From Maribacter huludaoensis (GTDB lineage Bacteria > Bacteroidota > Bacteroidia > Flavobacteriales > Flavobacteriaceae), in the NCBI RefSeq assembly GCF_029350945.1, contig NZ_JARKMS010000002.1, forward strand, positions 94,145 through 158,144: a stretch of DNA of 64,000 bases, written 5' to 3'. A model generated the notes under the pieces. The model had not been told where the DNA came from and made no database searches. It saw only the letters and a list, made by a program, of their open reading frames with translations. How positions within the stretch are numbered: position 1 is the first letter of the stretch; every line of letters begins with the position of its first letter. Positions 46,031-55,157 of this stretch are shown in pieces. The translations under genes and the position numbers were made by a program.

Positions 46031-47573
46031 AGCCTAGAGATTTAAAAACGTTTTGTAATTCGCTTTTAGAAGCTTCTTCCTGTACTAAAAGGTCTTTCAG
46101 TTCAGTTTGTAAGCTTGTCATTTTGGTATTAAAATCTATGTTTTCGTCTCGATTTACAAACTCAATATACTTACTAGGGACTAAAGAGTAATCTTTTTTA
46201 ATAACCTCGTCTTTAGTGGCACTGTAGCAGTATTCAGGTATATTTTTATAAGCTTCTTCATCAGTCTGCCATGTATGAAAAGTATTAGCAATATCCTCAA
46301 TTTGCGTATTTGAAAATTGAATATATTTCTTTTCAAAAGGCTCGCCTTTTTGACGCAAGTCCATAAATAAAATTTCACTTTCGCGAAAGCGGTACTCACG
46401 GGTTTCCGTCCCTTTGTCTACTTTCTTTTCCGTTTTGTTTTTATTTACAATCCAAATTGTTACAGAAATATCAGTCGTATAAAACATACTACTTGGTAAA
46501 ATGACAATCGCTTCTACTAAGTTATTTTCAATGAGTTTTTTACGAATCTTGTATTCATCACCACCACCAGAAAGTGCACCATTTGAAAGTACAAAACCAG
46601 CCACACCATTATCGGAGAGTTTAGAAACCATATTTAAAATCCAACCGTAATTGGCATTAGATTTTGGTGGTACGTCATAGCCTTGCCAGCGTGGGTCGTC
46701 TGTTAGTTCATCTTTACCACGCCAATCTTTTTGGTTAAATGGAGGGTTAGCCATTATAAAATCGGCTTTTAAGTCTGGGTGTTGGTCAGCACCAAAGGTA
46801 TCGGCTGCTTTTTCACCCAAATTGGCAGATATACCACGTATGGCTAAATTCATTTTTGCCAGTTTGTAGGTGGTATTGGTATATTCTTGCCCATAAACAG
46901 AAACTTCTTTTTTGTTTCCGTGGTGATTCTCAATAAACTTAACAGACTGCACAAACATACCACCAGAACCACAAGCAGGATCGTAAATAATACCTTGGTA
47001 AGGTTCTATCATTTCTGCAATGAGGTTTACAATACTCTTAGGTGTATAGAATTCTCCTTTTCCTTTCCCTTCTTTAATGGCAAATTTGGCTAAGAAATAT
47101 TCGTACACACGCCCTACAATATCATTTTGCTTATCGGCAATAGTGTTTATCTCACTTATTTGGTCAATAAGCGAAGCCAGTTTGGTTTTATCTAACCCCA
47201 AACGCGAAAAGTAATTGTCTGGCAAAGCACCTTTAAGTGCAGGATTGTTCTTTTCAATATTGTGAAGAGCGGTATCTATTTTAAGCGCTAAATCGTCTTG
47301 TTTGGCGTTTTCTTTTATATAAGACCAGCGAGAAGTTTCGTTTAAGAAAAAAACATTTTTCATATTGTAGAAATCCTTCATTTCTACATATTTTTCTTTT
47401 CCTTCTTTAATGAGTTCTTCTCTTCGTTCTTCAAATTTATCACTGGCAAATTTTAAAAAGATGAGACCTAGTACAACGTGTTTGTATTCGCTAGATTCTA
47501 CGGAGCCTCTTAATTTATCGCAGGCTTGCCATAATGATTCTTCTATTGATTTTGTTTTTTCTTGTTTTGCCAT
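46020..47573 (-). CDS. hsdM: Type I restriction-modification N6-adenine methyltransferase
   Basis: A 517-aa modification subunit. The HsdM N-terminal domain (SLWQACDKLRGSVESSEYKH) is followed by SAM-binding DPACGSGGMFVQS (about 196) and the catalytic NPPF in FIMANPPFNQKDW (about 276). It methylates adenine at the site chosen by HsdS. It is first in the minus-strand operon, behind a 259-base promoter-containing gap. Confidence 0.96.
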   Translation of the reverse strand: MAKQEKTKSIEESLWQACDKLRGSVESSEYKHVVLGLIFLKFASDKFEERREELIKEGKEKYVEMKDFYNMKNVFFLNETSRWSYIKENAKQDDLALKIDTALHNIEKNNPALKGALPDNYFSRLGLDKTKLASLIDQISEINTIADKQNDIVGRVYEYFLAKFAIKEGKGKGEFYTPKSIVNLIAEMIEPYQGIIYDPACGSGGMFVQSVKFIENHHGNKKEVSVYGQEYTNTTYKLAKMNLAIRGISANLGEKAADTFGADQHPDLKADFIMANPPFNQKDWRGKDELTDDPRWQGYDVPPKSNANYGWILNMVSKLSDNGVAGFVLSNGALSGGGDEYKIRKKLIENNLVEAIVILPSSMFYTTDISVTIWIVNKNKTEKKVDKGTETREYRFRESEILFMDLRQKGEPFEKKYIQFSNTQIEDIANTFHTWQTDEEAYKNIPEYCYSATKDEVIKKDYSLVPSKYIEFVNRDENIDFNTKMTSLQTELKDLLVQEEASKSELQNVFKSLGYEL

Positions 47574-47832
47574 TCATTTCTTTATTAAATAATTTTTATA
47601 GTCCGATTTGGAATTTTTGCTATTTTTTAAAATATTCTACCTTTTACGCTGAGTAAATTAACGATGCCTTTTTAAGGTTGTTTGATTTTTTACTTTGGTC
47701 AACTAATGTATCGAACAAGTTTTAATTAGTTTCTATTCTTATTAAACCTTTTAATGTTTCATTGCACGCGCATTGTATTGGCAGAGAGTAAAGTTTGGTT
47801 TTTAATAATTTTAGTTGGTCATTATACATATG

Positions 47833-49005
47833 TTATAAATCTACTTTCTTGATTTCATCAATAAATGTCTTTGTTCCACAAGCACTTGGCTTGGTTGTAA
47901 TTTCTAACGCATCCCCCTCATTTAATAAATATTCCTCTATTTTGTTAGGTAAAATACTTAATGTAGAATCGCCATTGGTTGGCTGAAAAGTTCCATAACC
48001 ATTGTCAGCGACTTTTGTTATTTTTCCGGTAATCCAATGTCCCGATTCAATAGCAGTAGCTTGAACTAATTGCCATTTACTTTGGTTTTTAGATTTATCT
48101 AAATTCTCATCAATAAAGGGTTTTAGATTATCTAAAACTTCTAAAAGCGAATAACAAAGAGACCGGTATAAGTAGGTGTTTGAAGTATTAGTCAAATAGG
48201 TATCTGCCCGTAATTTATTTCCTTCATTATGGGATGCATCTTGTGTTAAGCTAATTAGATGACGTATGGACTCAGCAATAACAGGATGAATTAATTCTTC
48301 ATTGTAGGTATACCCTTTATTATAACCGGCTAAAAACAGACTAGCTCCATTTATTGACCCTCTACCATTTTGAATTTCATCAGGTATTAAGCCAATAGTG
48401 TTTAATTTTTTAAAAATAGCCTCCAAAATTTTACGCATTGGTGATAATGCATCTTGTTGATTTGTAATGTTTTCTGGTTTCTCAACATCTTTTATCAATT
48501 GTAGGATTCTTTCAAACTCTTTGCGTCCTAAATAATTATCATCACATAGTAGAAAAGCATTTAAGTGTTTATGTTTTAGTTGAGTTATTTCTTGATCTTC
48601 TACAGCTTTTTTAATGTCTTTAAATAATCTATTAATTTCTTCATCGCTCCCTTTTTTATAAACCTTTGTAAAAGCTTTTTTAAAGGTTTTGTCTTCATAA
48701 GCTTCAGCCTGGCCTGTAAGTACAAATACTTCAAACTTCTTCTTTAACTGCAACAATCGCTCTTTGGTCCTATGTATATTATAAGTATCCTCAGATCCTT
48801 TAGCATCATCCTCATTTTCAAAATACTTGGCGTCTAATAAAACCCCATCGTAAAAAGTGTAATTCCGTTCCAATTCACTCATGCCGCCATTTAATGATTT
48901 AAATGGGAAAAGGTTAATGCCATGTCGTTTTGCGCGACCCTTAGTGCCCCCAAGCGTTTGGTGTTCGTCATCAATCCATAGAATATTGTAAAAGATGTTT
49001 TCCAT
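47833..49005 (-). CDS. Receiver-domain protein with novel middle region and C-terminal OB-like domain
   Basis: A 390-aa protein. Its N-terminus reads as a response-regulator receiver: acidic IDDE at 11-14, phosphoacceptor Asp58 in DGVLLDAKYF, switch Thr97 in VFVLTGQAE, and the conserved Lys near 117-118 in VYKKGS. The middle, about 125-320, is helical and unrecognised. The last about 65 residues (GHWITGKITKVADNGYGTF onward) look like a small OB or cold-shock-type nucleic-acid-binding fold. No ordinary DNA-binding output domain is seen. Its ATG lies one base after the stop of the methyltransferase-kinase fusion, so I infer it receives a phosphate from that protein. Confidence 0.75.
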   Translation of the reverse strand: MENIFYNILWIDDEHQTLGGTKGRAKRHGINLFPFKSLNGGMSELERNYTFYDGVLLDAKYFENEDDAKGSEDTYNIHRTKERLLQLKKKFEVFVLTGQAEAYEDKTFKKAFTKVYKKGSDEEINRLFKDIKKAVEDQEITQLKHKHLNAFLLCDDNYLGRKEFERILQLIKDVEKPENITNQQDALSPMRKILEAIFKKLNTIGLIPDEIQNGRGSINGASLFLAGYNKGYTYNEELIHPVIAESIRHLISLTQDASHNEGNKLRADTYLTNTSNTYLYRSLCYSLLEVLDNLKPFIDENLDKSKNQSKWQLVQATAIESGHWITGKITKVADNGYGTFQPTNGDSTLSILPNKIEEYLLNEGDALEITTKPSACGTKTFIDEIKKVDL

Positions 49006-49006
49006 A

Positions 49007-51553
49007 TTAATTGATTAATTTTATAGTAAATCTAAAATTAAATTTCACTGGGTATATGGGGTCTTCATCTAACGTTAAATCCCATTCAGGATTATTGAAT
49101 TCAGTGGCAATTCTATGTATATCATAGCCACCCAATCCAGTACCTGATTTGGTCTCAGCTGTTGAATATTTGGTTATGAACTTTTCTCTGTCAAAATTTT
49201 TCGGAAAGGATTTGCCATTATTGCGTACCTCAATTGAAAGGAAATCATCTATTTCTTTTAACTCGATAACAACTTCGTTTCCGGTTGCCTTTTTCACAAA
49301 TCCGTATTTATGAGCATTTGTTAATAAATTATCTAATAGTGTCTTCAGAAGCGTTTTATTTCCATAAATTCCACGCTCTTTAAGTTTTTCACCAATTAAT
49401 ACAAGCTTTTTTATTTTGAAATTTAATCCATTATTTGAAAGTTCATTAATTAGTCCGTTAACTTGTGATAGCGAAATAATGGTTTTGTCAAATTCCTTCA
49501 GAACAAATCCATTTTCTCCTTTTTCAAGAACCTCAGTCATGAAATTCACATCATGTTTTATTTCTTTGAGGGCTGAGAGAATATCGGTTTCGTAGAAATC
49601 TAAGAACGTATTGTTTAGAGCATCAAATCCATCGGGTTTCTCATTGAAAAAGTGAAATAAATTATCTGTCCAATCTAGAATATTTTGTCTAGGTCTGCCC
49701 AACGTATGTTTTAATGAGGCGAATTCATTAAATTGACCGATTTCCTTTCCATGAGCAAGTGCATTTCGTTCTTGTTGCAGTAATTTAATTTTGTTAGAAA
49801 GTTCAGTAATACCCTGTATTTTAGCTCTTTGCTCTTCCAGAGTAGGTAGCTTTATGACAATTTCAAGTAAGTCATCTTTCCTAATCATTGGAATTGCAGC
49901 ACCCTGTCGATATGATTCTAATTGCTCTTCAACGTAATCTGCTTGAAGTTCATTAATTAAGTAACCTATATCCACTAAATTTTCATCTACTTTAAATGAT
50001 ATTATATCGGGCTGTAGAAAAATAGGGGTGCCAGTAAATTTAAATAAGGTAGGTTTCAATGTTTTCCAACGTGTGGCAATTAATAACGAAGATTTGTCTA
50101 TTTGTCTTAAACTAAATTTACGCAATTCAGTTTCTTCAATATTAGGGACATCCAAATTATAGTCTACCTGATCATTTTTAAGATCTTTAAATCCAACTCT
50201 CTTTCCTTTATCAGGTAACTTACCTCTTTTGCCTCTTACAATTTCAACAATCTCTTTAAGTTTTACTCCTTCAATTTGTTTTTGAAAATATCGCGGCACA
50301 TTAAGATTATAATCAAATTCTATAATTTGATTAATAGGCACAATACGTTCAATTTTGGATATCCCAGTTGTATCGCGATTTGTACTTAATGAGCTATATT
50401 CTGATAAAGGTTCGTTAACCAGGTTTTGACCATCAATTATTTCATATTTATCTTTATTACTATCGGAGAAATATTTTAATAGCTTAGAATCATTTAAAAC
50501 CTTTTGTTTACTGTTTTTAGATTCTACAAACGTTTTAGCATCAATGAAACGTACTTTGCCAGGTAGTTTCTTGTTTTTGTCAATAACAAGTATAATTAGT
50601 GGGATACCTATATTTGTAAGTAGCCCACTTGGTAAAGAAATTATGGAGTCAATTAAATCTTTTTCAACCAGATATTTTCTTAACCGTTGATCTTGCATTC
50701 CTCTAAATAGAAAACCGTGGGGTATTAAGGCAATTAATTTCCCCTTTTCATTTAAGGAATTCATGCCTTTTTCAATGAGAAACTGTTCAATAGTTCTAAT
50801 GCCCGGTTCAATTTCTTTTTTTTGGTGGCTTAAGCGCATCCCATAAGGTGGATTTGCAATAACTAAATCAAATTTTTCAGGTTCTTTAGGCCAATGTAAA
50901 ATGGAATCATCATGTACATAATTAATGGTGTCTGGTTTTTGATAGGCCATAATACGTAAGGCACCCAAAGCCCAAGTTGTTTGGTTTAATTCTTGACCAA
51001 AATAATCATGTCCTTGATTTAGAAAAACTCCGAATGATGCAAGACCTGCAAAGGGATTGTAAATCTTAGAGTTTTTAGGTAGATCAGCAATAGCACACAT
51101 TAAACGTGTTATTTCTACGGGCTGAATAAACTCCCCTCCAAATCTTCCTTGTGAATTCGTTATTCGATATAAAGTAGAATCGAATATTACGCTAAATTCT
51201 CTTTTAAGGATAACCTTGTCAATTTTAAATAATGCCTCAATAAGTTCTTTAAAGCCTTTATTTCTAATATTTACAAGAGAAGAACTAAAGCAATCAATAA
51301 TTTTTGAATAGTCATTCTCAGGCTTATCAAAAATTGTGTCGTCTAATATTTGAGGCTCCTTATAATTCAGTTGACTATCTCCAAAGAGAAAATCTTTAGA
51401 GATTTGATCATCTCTATAAAGTGAAAGGAATAAAAGAATAATAGGATATTCGTTAGATCCAATTGAGTTATTCCTTAGAATATCAAACATTTCCCATATC
51501 TGACTTTCTATAGTTTTTATTGGTGTAAGATTTTCTATTTTATTTTCTTTCAT
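49007..51553 (-). CDS. Fusion: N6-adenine methyltransferase, HsdS-like region and histidine-kinase ATPase domain
   Basis: An 848-aa protein. The first third is a type I-like methyltransferase: SAM-binding region NPFAGLASFGVFL (166-178) and catalytic NPPYGMR at 234-240. The middle (about 425-605) resembles an HsdS target-recognition half with a coiled spacer (ISFKVDENLVDIGYLINEL, AIPMIRKDDLLEIVIKLP). The end is a GHKL ATPase: N-box DNLLTNAHKYG (741-751), NNG (778-780) and G2-box GTGLGG (804-809). An H-box-like His667 in EIKHDVNF is a candidate phosphoacceptor. A receiver protein follows after one base. I infer ATP- and perhaps phosphorylation-controlled methylation. No nuclease domain is in this protein. 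Confidence 0.85.
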   Translation of the reverse strand: MKENKIENLTPIKTIESQIWEMFDILRNNSIGSNEYPIILLFLSLYRDDQISKDFLFGDSQLNYKEPQILDDTIFDKPENDYSKIIDCFSSSLVNIRNKGFKELIEALFKIDKVILKREFSVIFDSTLYRITNSQGRFGGEFIQPVEITRLMCAIADLPKNSKIYNPFAGLASFGVFLNQGHDYFGQELNQTTWALGALRIMAYQKPDTINYVHDDSILHWPKEPEKFDLVIANPPYGMRLSHQKKEIEPGIRTIEQFLIEKGMNSLNEKGKLIALIPHGFLFRGMQDQRLRKYLVEKDLIDSIISLPSGLLTNIGIPLIILVIDKNKKLPGKVRFIDAKTFVESKNSKQKVLNDSKLLKYFSDSNKDKYEIIDGQNLVNEPLSEYSSLSTNRDTTGISKIERIVPINQIIEFDYNLNVPRYFQKQIEGVKLKEIVEIVRGKRGKLPDKGKRVGFKDLKNDQVDYNLDVPNIEETELRKFSLRQIDKSSLLIATRWKTLKPTLFKFTGTPIFLQPDIISFKVDENLVDIGYLINELQADYVEEQLESYRQGAAIPMIRKDDLLEIVIKLPTLEEQRAKIQGITELSNKIKLLQQERNALAHGKEIGQFNEFASLKHTLGRPRQNILDWTDNLFHFFNEKPDGFDALNNTFLDFYETDILSALKEIKHDVNFMTEVLEKGENGFVLKEFDKTIISLSQVNGLINELSNNGLNFKIKKLVLIGEKLKERGIYGNKTLLKTLLDNLLTNAHKYGFVKKATGNEVVIELKEIDDFLSIEVRNNGKSFPKNFDREKFITKYSTAETKSGTGLGGYDIHRIATEFNNPEWDLTLDEDPIYPVKFNFRFTIKLIN

Positions 51554-51612
51554 CTTCTTTAATTAGTTTGCTGAGTTACAAATATCTATTGCATATATGC
51601 AGTCTTAGTGCA

Positions 51613-52614
51613 TTAATCATATGCTGTTATATTTTTTTGTAATCTCATTCTTAAAGAATCGCGGAAATGGGGGGGGGAGAGCACTGTCATTTCCTCACCA
51701 AAGGAGAGAATCATTTTTTCTAATTCAAAGTTTGGAATAACTTCTAAAGTCAAATGGATAAATTCATCAGTAACATATTTCTTCTTTTGTGAACCATGAA
51801 GTGGTTTTGTTTCTACATAAGGCCATAATTTCTTGGTGACTTTAAGTTCTATAATTTCCGGTTGACCTTCGTTCAAGGTAACTCCAATAACATCATCAAA
51901 GTAATTATCAAAATCAATTTTACCTTCTTGAAATGGTTGGTCAGATTCTTCAATAGAAATGATTCTGTCTAAAGGATAATTACTGAGATTTTCATAATCT
52001 GGATTACGACCAAAAAGAAACCACCTTGAGTTAAATTGTTTTAAGTGATATGGATAAAAAGTAGTTATTAATGGTTCTTTTGCAAATGGTTGATATGTAA
52101 TTTCTAATGTTTTGCTGTAACTAATGGCATTGAAAATAGGATCTAAAAACTCTAGACCTTTAAGAAAAGGGTTACTTTCAAAAGACATGATATGATTTTC
52201 TTTATCCTTTAAAAGAAAGGTCTGGTCTAATTTTGGAAGCAATTCATTTACCCACTCAAACTGAGGCAAACCTTTAAAGCGGGTCAGCACCATCATAGCT
52301 GATTTAATTTGTTCAGCCTCTAATTCATTAATAGGATTGTTCGTGATAGAGAAAGAGGTGTCTATGTACTTATAAAATGTTCTTCTACCTTCTTTGGTCT
52401 TTTCTAACTCTATAGAATAACCTTGGCTAGATTCCATAAATTTAATATCCTCATAAAGCTGTCTTTTTTTTATGCCCATGGCATTTGGGTTGAACTCAAA
52501 AAGAGCATCATTACACATTTCCAATAAAGTATTAATATCATAACGACGCCCAGGGTTAGAAAAACATCTGTCTAGTGCTTGGTATCGAATGAGGGCATTT
52601 TTGTTTATTGGCAT
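51613..52614 (-). CDS. WYL-domain transcriptional regulator
   Basis: A 333-aa regulator with an N-terminal winged-helix region and a WYL domain. The WYL part runs ITYQPFAKEPLITTFYPYHL then WFLFGRNPDYENLSNYPLDR, followed by the C-terminal WCX-like extension. WYL regulators such as BrxR and CapW repress defence operons. The gene is 59 bases upstream of the methyltransferase fusion on the same strand, so it probably controls that operon, the divergent nuclease gene, or both. A 9-base homopolymer of G on the plus strand (51669-51677) encodes Pro-Pro near residue 315 and could cause frameshifts. Confidence 0.9.
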   Translation of the reverse strand: MPINKNALIRYQALDRCFSNPGRRYDINTLLEMCNDALFEFNPNAMGIKKRQLYEDIKFMESSQGYSIELEKTKEGRRTFYKYIDTSFSITNNPINELEAEQIKSAMMVLTRFKGLPQFEWVNELLPKLDQTFLLKDKENHIMSFESNPFLKGLEFLDPIFNAISYSKTLEITYQPFAKEPLITTFYPYHLKQFNSRWFLFGRNPDYENLSNYPLDRIISIEESDQPFQEGKIDFDNYFDDVIGVTLNEGQPEIIELKVTKKLWPYVETKPLHGSQKKKYVTDEFIHLTLEVIPNFELEKMILSFGEEMTVLSPPHFRDSLRMRLQKNITAYD

Positions 52615-52973
52615 ATTAGCTATTTGTAACTAATTTAAAGAATATGTGCAGAATACCTTCACATATAGAGTTATGTTTTTAAAATAAATTTTTAGAGTGA
52701 TATCATTTTATGAATTAAATGCTTTAGGACAAAGAGTTTATGCAATTTAGGTGGTTTTGTTTGATTCACTTTACGGTTTTCCGTAAGTGCTTTTTTTAAT
52801 TTTTCATCAGAGTGAATTCAAATGGACTTATTGGTTTTGGGATGATGAATTTATTTGTGCAGATAGGTTGCGCGTATCGCCCATAGCTTTACAGTGTTCA
52901 CTTAAAAACATTGCATCATGAAGTCATACTCTTAAGTAATGATTTCTTGTCTGCATTTTAAATATCATACAAC
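52615..52973. other. Divergent intergenic region with a terminator-like hairpin
   Basis: These 359 bases separate the WYL gene (minus) from the nuclease-like gene (plus) and should hold promoters for both. The main structure is a hairpin CACTTTACGG-TTTT-CCGTAAGTG (one bulged T, 52767-52789) followed by CTTTTTTT, which looks like a plus-strand terminator or attenuator. Otherwise I see no gene or RNA in it. Confidence 0.5.
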
Positions 52974-53687
52974 ATGAAAAAACTATCGGTTGAAAATAGA
53001 ATATTAATGAGAATTCAAACACTTTTGAATACCTATCTAAGTGCCCCGAATACGGCAGTGGAAATTAATTCTATTGAACTTTATGATGTTATTAAAAAGA
53101 ATCCGGAATTAAGAAAACGTTTTTCATCTAATACTGCCTTCAATAGGTTTCTTAGAAATTCACATAAATATGGGGATATGAAATCTCTTATAAATTATAG
53201 AGTGGATGACTCTAATAACTTAAACTTTCGATGGTTTTTTAGATTTAAGAATCTTAGAGAAAAAGCAAAAAGCACTAACACTACAGTAAATAAGGGTACA
53301 TATAATTACTATAAATATTCGCAAACTGCAATTGCATCAGATGGAGTAAGGTTTAGTTCCTCACATGAAGTTTCTATTTATGAATATCTACTTAAAGAAT
53401 CTCATTTACGAATAGATTTGGAATATCCTTTAATTATAAATGGAGAGCAGAAATTTGTTGACTTCACTATCACCAATAAATTAAATCGTAAAGTTTTTTA
53501 TTGGGAGCATTTGGGTATGATTAATAGTGAAGAATATAAAGAAAAGATGGTAAACAAAATAGAATGGTACCTAAGTAATGGAATTAAATCAGTTGAGGAT
53601 GGAGGTAATCTAATTTATACATATTATCATCGTGATTCTGATTTTATAAAGGATATCAAAAAATGTATTCAAATAATTAAAAATTAA
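52974..53687 (+). CDS. PD-(D/E)XK-like nuclease
   Basis: A 237-aa protein. The C-terminal half has the layout of restriction-endonuclease-fold proteins: SSHEVSIYEYLL with Glu132, DLEYPLIINGEQKFVDFTI with Asp163, and the strand-helix KVFYWEHLGM with Glu178, then YKEKMVNKIEWYLSNGI. The N-terminal about 100 residues are unrecognised and basic. It lies in the divergent position to the WYL gene, next to the methyltransferase fusion that lacks a nuclease. It could be the effector of that system or an independent nuclease. Confidence 0.68.
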   Translation: MKKLSVENRILMRIQTLLNTYLSAPNTAVEINSIELYDVIKKNPELRKRFSSNTAFNRFLRNSHKYGDMKSLINYRVDDSNNLNFRWFFRFKNLREKAKSTNTTVNKGTYNYYKYSQTAIASDGVRFSSSHEVSIYEYLLKESHLRIDLEYPLIINGEQKFVDFTITNKLNRKVFYWEHLGMINSEEYKEKMVNKIEWYLSNGIKSVEDGGNLIYTYYHRDSDFIKDIKKCIQIIKN

Positions 53688-53764
53688 ACTTGATACCAAC
53701 GGTCTCAGATATCAATCTGAATGGCTATTTAATAATTTAATATTAATAATGTAAAAAAATAAAT

Positions 53765-53989
53765 ATGACGAATTTTGTAAAGGAAATGGAAAAGCGAGGG
53801 TTTCAGGATACAGAACAACTATGTTTTGTTGTGTTGAAAAAATATGATGAATGCCACAAAAAAATTGCTAAAAATAATAATGAAATAGCATGTTTGATTC
53901 AAGAGAATCAAAAGCTATTGGATTTGATGCAAACGGCTCAAGTCACAATGGATGTTATAGGAGATGTCGTTTTGAGGGAGAAAGAATAG
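53765..53989 (+). CDS. Small hypothetical coiled-coil-like protein
   Basis: A 74-aa protein, charged and helical (KKYDECHKKIAKNNNEIACL followed by a leucine-rich stretch), with no family I recognise. It lies between the nuclease-like gene and the next hypothetical gene, all on the plus strand. The role is unknown. Confidence 0.5.
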   Translation: MTNFVKEMEKRGFQDTEQLCFVVLKKYDECHKKIAKNNNEIACLIQENQKLLDLMQTAQVTMDVIGDVVLREKE

Positions 53990-54035
53990 CATAAAACAAG
54001 AAAAAACACAAACTAACTTTAAGGTCTAAACAATT

Positions 54036-54584
54036 ATGATATCCATAGATGAAAAACTTTATATCACAAGAGAAATAAACCAAATTGTCGTCGATTATGC
54101 TGAAAAAGTGGTTCTAAAAGATATGTTGTTTGCTTACAGTTTTGAGAACACGCGTGGAAAAAAAGAACTAACAGTCCTTATTAAAGAGGTTCACAGCTTC
54201 TGTCCCGATCGACCAACTAAAAATACGGCTAAAAAAATATCTGAATTTGTAAAAAGTTATTTACAGTCGCTCTCAAAATACAAAAAGTACGCTATTTATT
54301 TCAGGACATTAAATCATAAATACGACAAATATTTAGATATTGAAATGTCATTTGAGGACAATGATTTAGAGGATGACGGAAAAAGTAGGACCTTCGATGA
54401 AAAGTTTGGAAGAACATTGGCAGGAATGATTTATGACCCGGAAGTAACGGAATTAGAGGAAGATTGTTTAAACTTATTATGTGATTACTTATTTTCTTAT
54501 ACTGAGCAATTAGACTTATCACTTATAGATGAATATACTATAGACTCTGTTTTACAGCGAATAGAAGATGGTGTTTGGGTTTGA
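54036..54584 (+). CDS. Hypothetical 182-aa protein
   Basis: Acidic, soluble protein with no signal peptide or membrane segment. Segments such as FDEKFGRTLAGMIYDPEVTELE and LCDYLFSYTEQLDLSLIDEY are visible, but I recognise no motif. It is 46 bases downstream of the 74-aa gene and ends at a hairpin shared with the convergent gene. Codon use and AT content match the rest of the element. Confidence 0.6.
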   Translation: MISIDEKLYITREINQIVVDYAEKVVLKDMLFAYSFENTRGKKELTVLIKEVHSFCPDRPTKNTAKKISEFVKSYLQSLSKYKKYAIYFRTLNHKYDKYLDIEMSFEDNDLEDDGKSRTFDEKFGRTLAGMIYDPEVTELEEDCLNLLCDYLFSYTEQLDLSLIDEYTIDSVLQRIEDGVWV

Positions 54585-54640
54585 ATGATAATCTTTAATT
54601 TTCAATAATACGGCTAGTCTTTATATTTTATAGCATTGAT

Positions 54641-54681
54641 ATTTAACTGAATGATATTGTTCCAATCTCATTCAGTTAAAT
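54641..54681. terminator. Bidirectional terminator-like hairpin
   Basis: A perfect 14-bp stem (ATTTAACTGAATGA / TCATTCAGTTAAAT) with a 13-base loop that can itself pair ATTG with CAAT. It sits in the 108-base gap between convergent genes ending at 54584 and 54693. T-rich flanks are weak. Confidence 0.65.
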
Positions 54682-54692
54682 GGGATTGAAAT

Positions 54693-55136
54693 TTAGTTTT
54701 GCTCGCTTAATTTATATTTGAATTTACTACTTGAATTTCCTATTTTTTGAGATAGCTCAATTTCTGTAAATATGATTTTATTAGGCAATTCTAAATTCTC
54801 TAAAATTTCAATTAATCCGCTTTTATCACTTGTGTCATAAAGGCTTTCTCCATTTGGCTTTTCTCCTGTTATCCAGCAATTTGAACCATTACCAACTTGT
54901 GCGCTAAATTCAATAGGAATATTGCACTTAATATCGCAACTTATACTTATATATTCATGATCTTTTAATGAGTAGCCTTCACTTAATAAATGATTAATTT
55001 CCATAGGTTTTTCAAGTAGTTTTTGAATAAATTCATCATTATTTTCAACCTTTATAGGTTTCAATAATTTTTTGAGTTTATTAATTTTGTCAAAGACTTT
55101 TAACGGATTCGGTTTTTTATATATTTCTAGTTTCAT
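54693..55136 (-). CDS. Hypothetical 147-aa protein next to the integrase
   Basis: Basic, lysine-rich N-terminus (LEIYKKPNPLKVFDKINKLK) followed by a beta-rich half (HEYISISCDIKCNIPIEFSA). No signal peptide. It is 21 bases downstream of the integrase stop on the same strand, so it is likely cotranscribed. I recognise no family. Confidence 0.55.
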   Translation of the reverse strand: MKLEIYKKPNPLKVFDKINKLKKLLKPIKVENNDEFIQKLLEKPMEINHLLSEGYSLKDHEYISISCDIKCNIPIEFSAQVGNGSNCWITGEKPNGESLYDTSDKSGLIEILENLELPNKIIFTEIELSQKIGNSSSKFKYKLSEQN

Positions 55137-55157
55137 TTTATTTTTGAGTTAAAGTGT

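Noticed and set aside
36628..52614. BREX or DISARM system
   Set aside because: No PglZ, BrxC, DrmA or other hallmark protein is present; the KAP and DUF262 proteins with HsdRMS do not match those systems.
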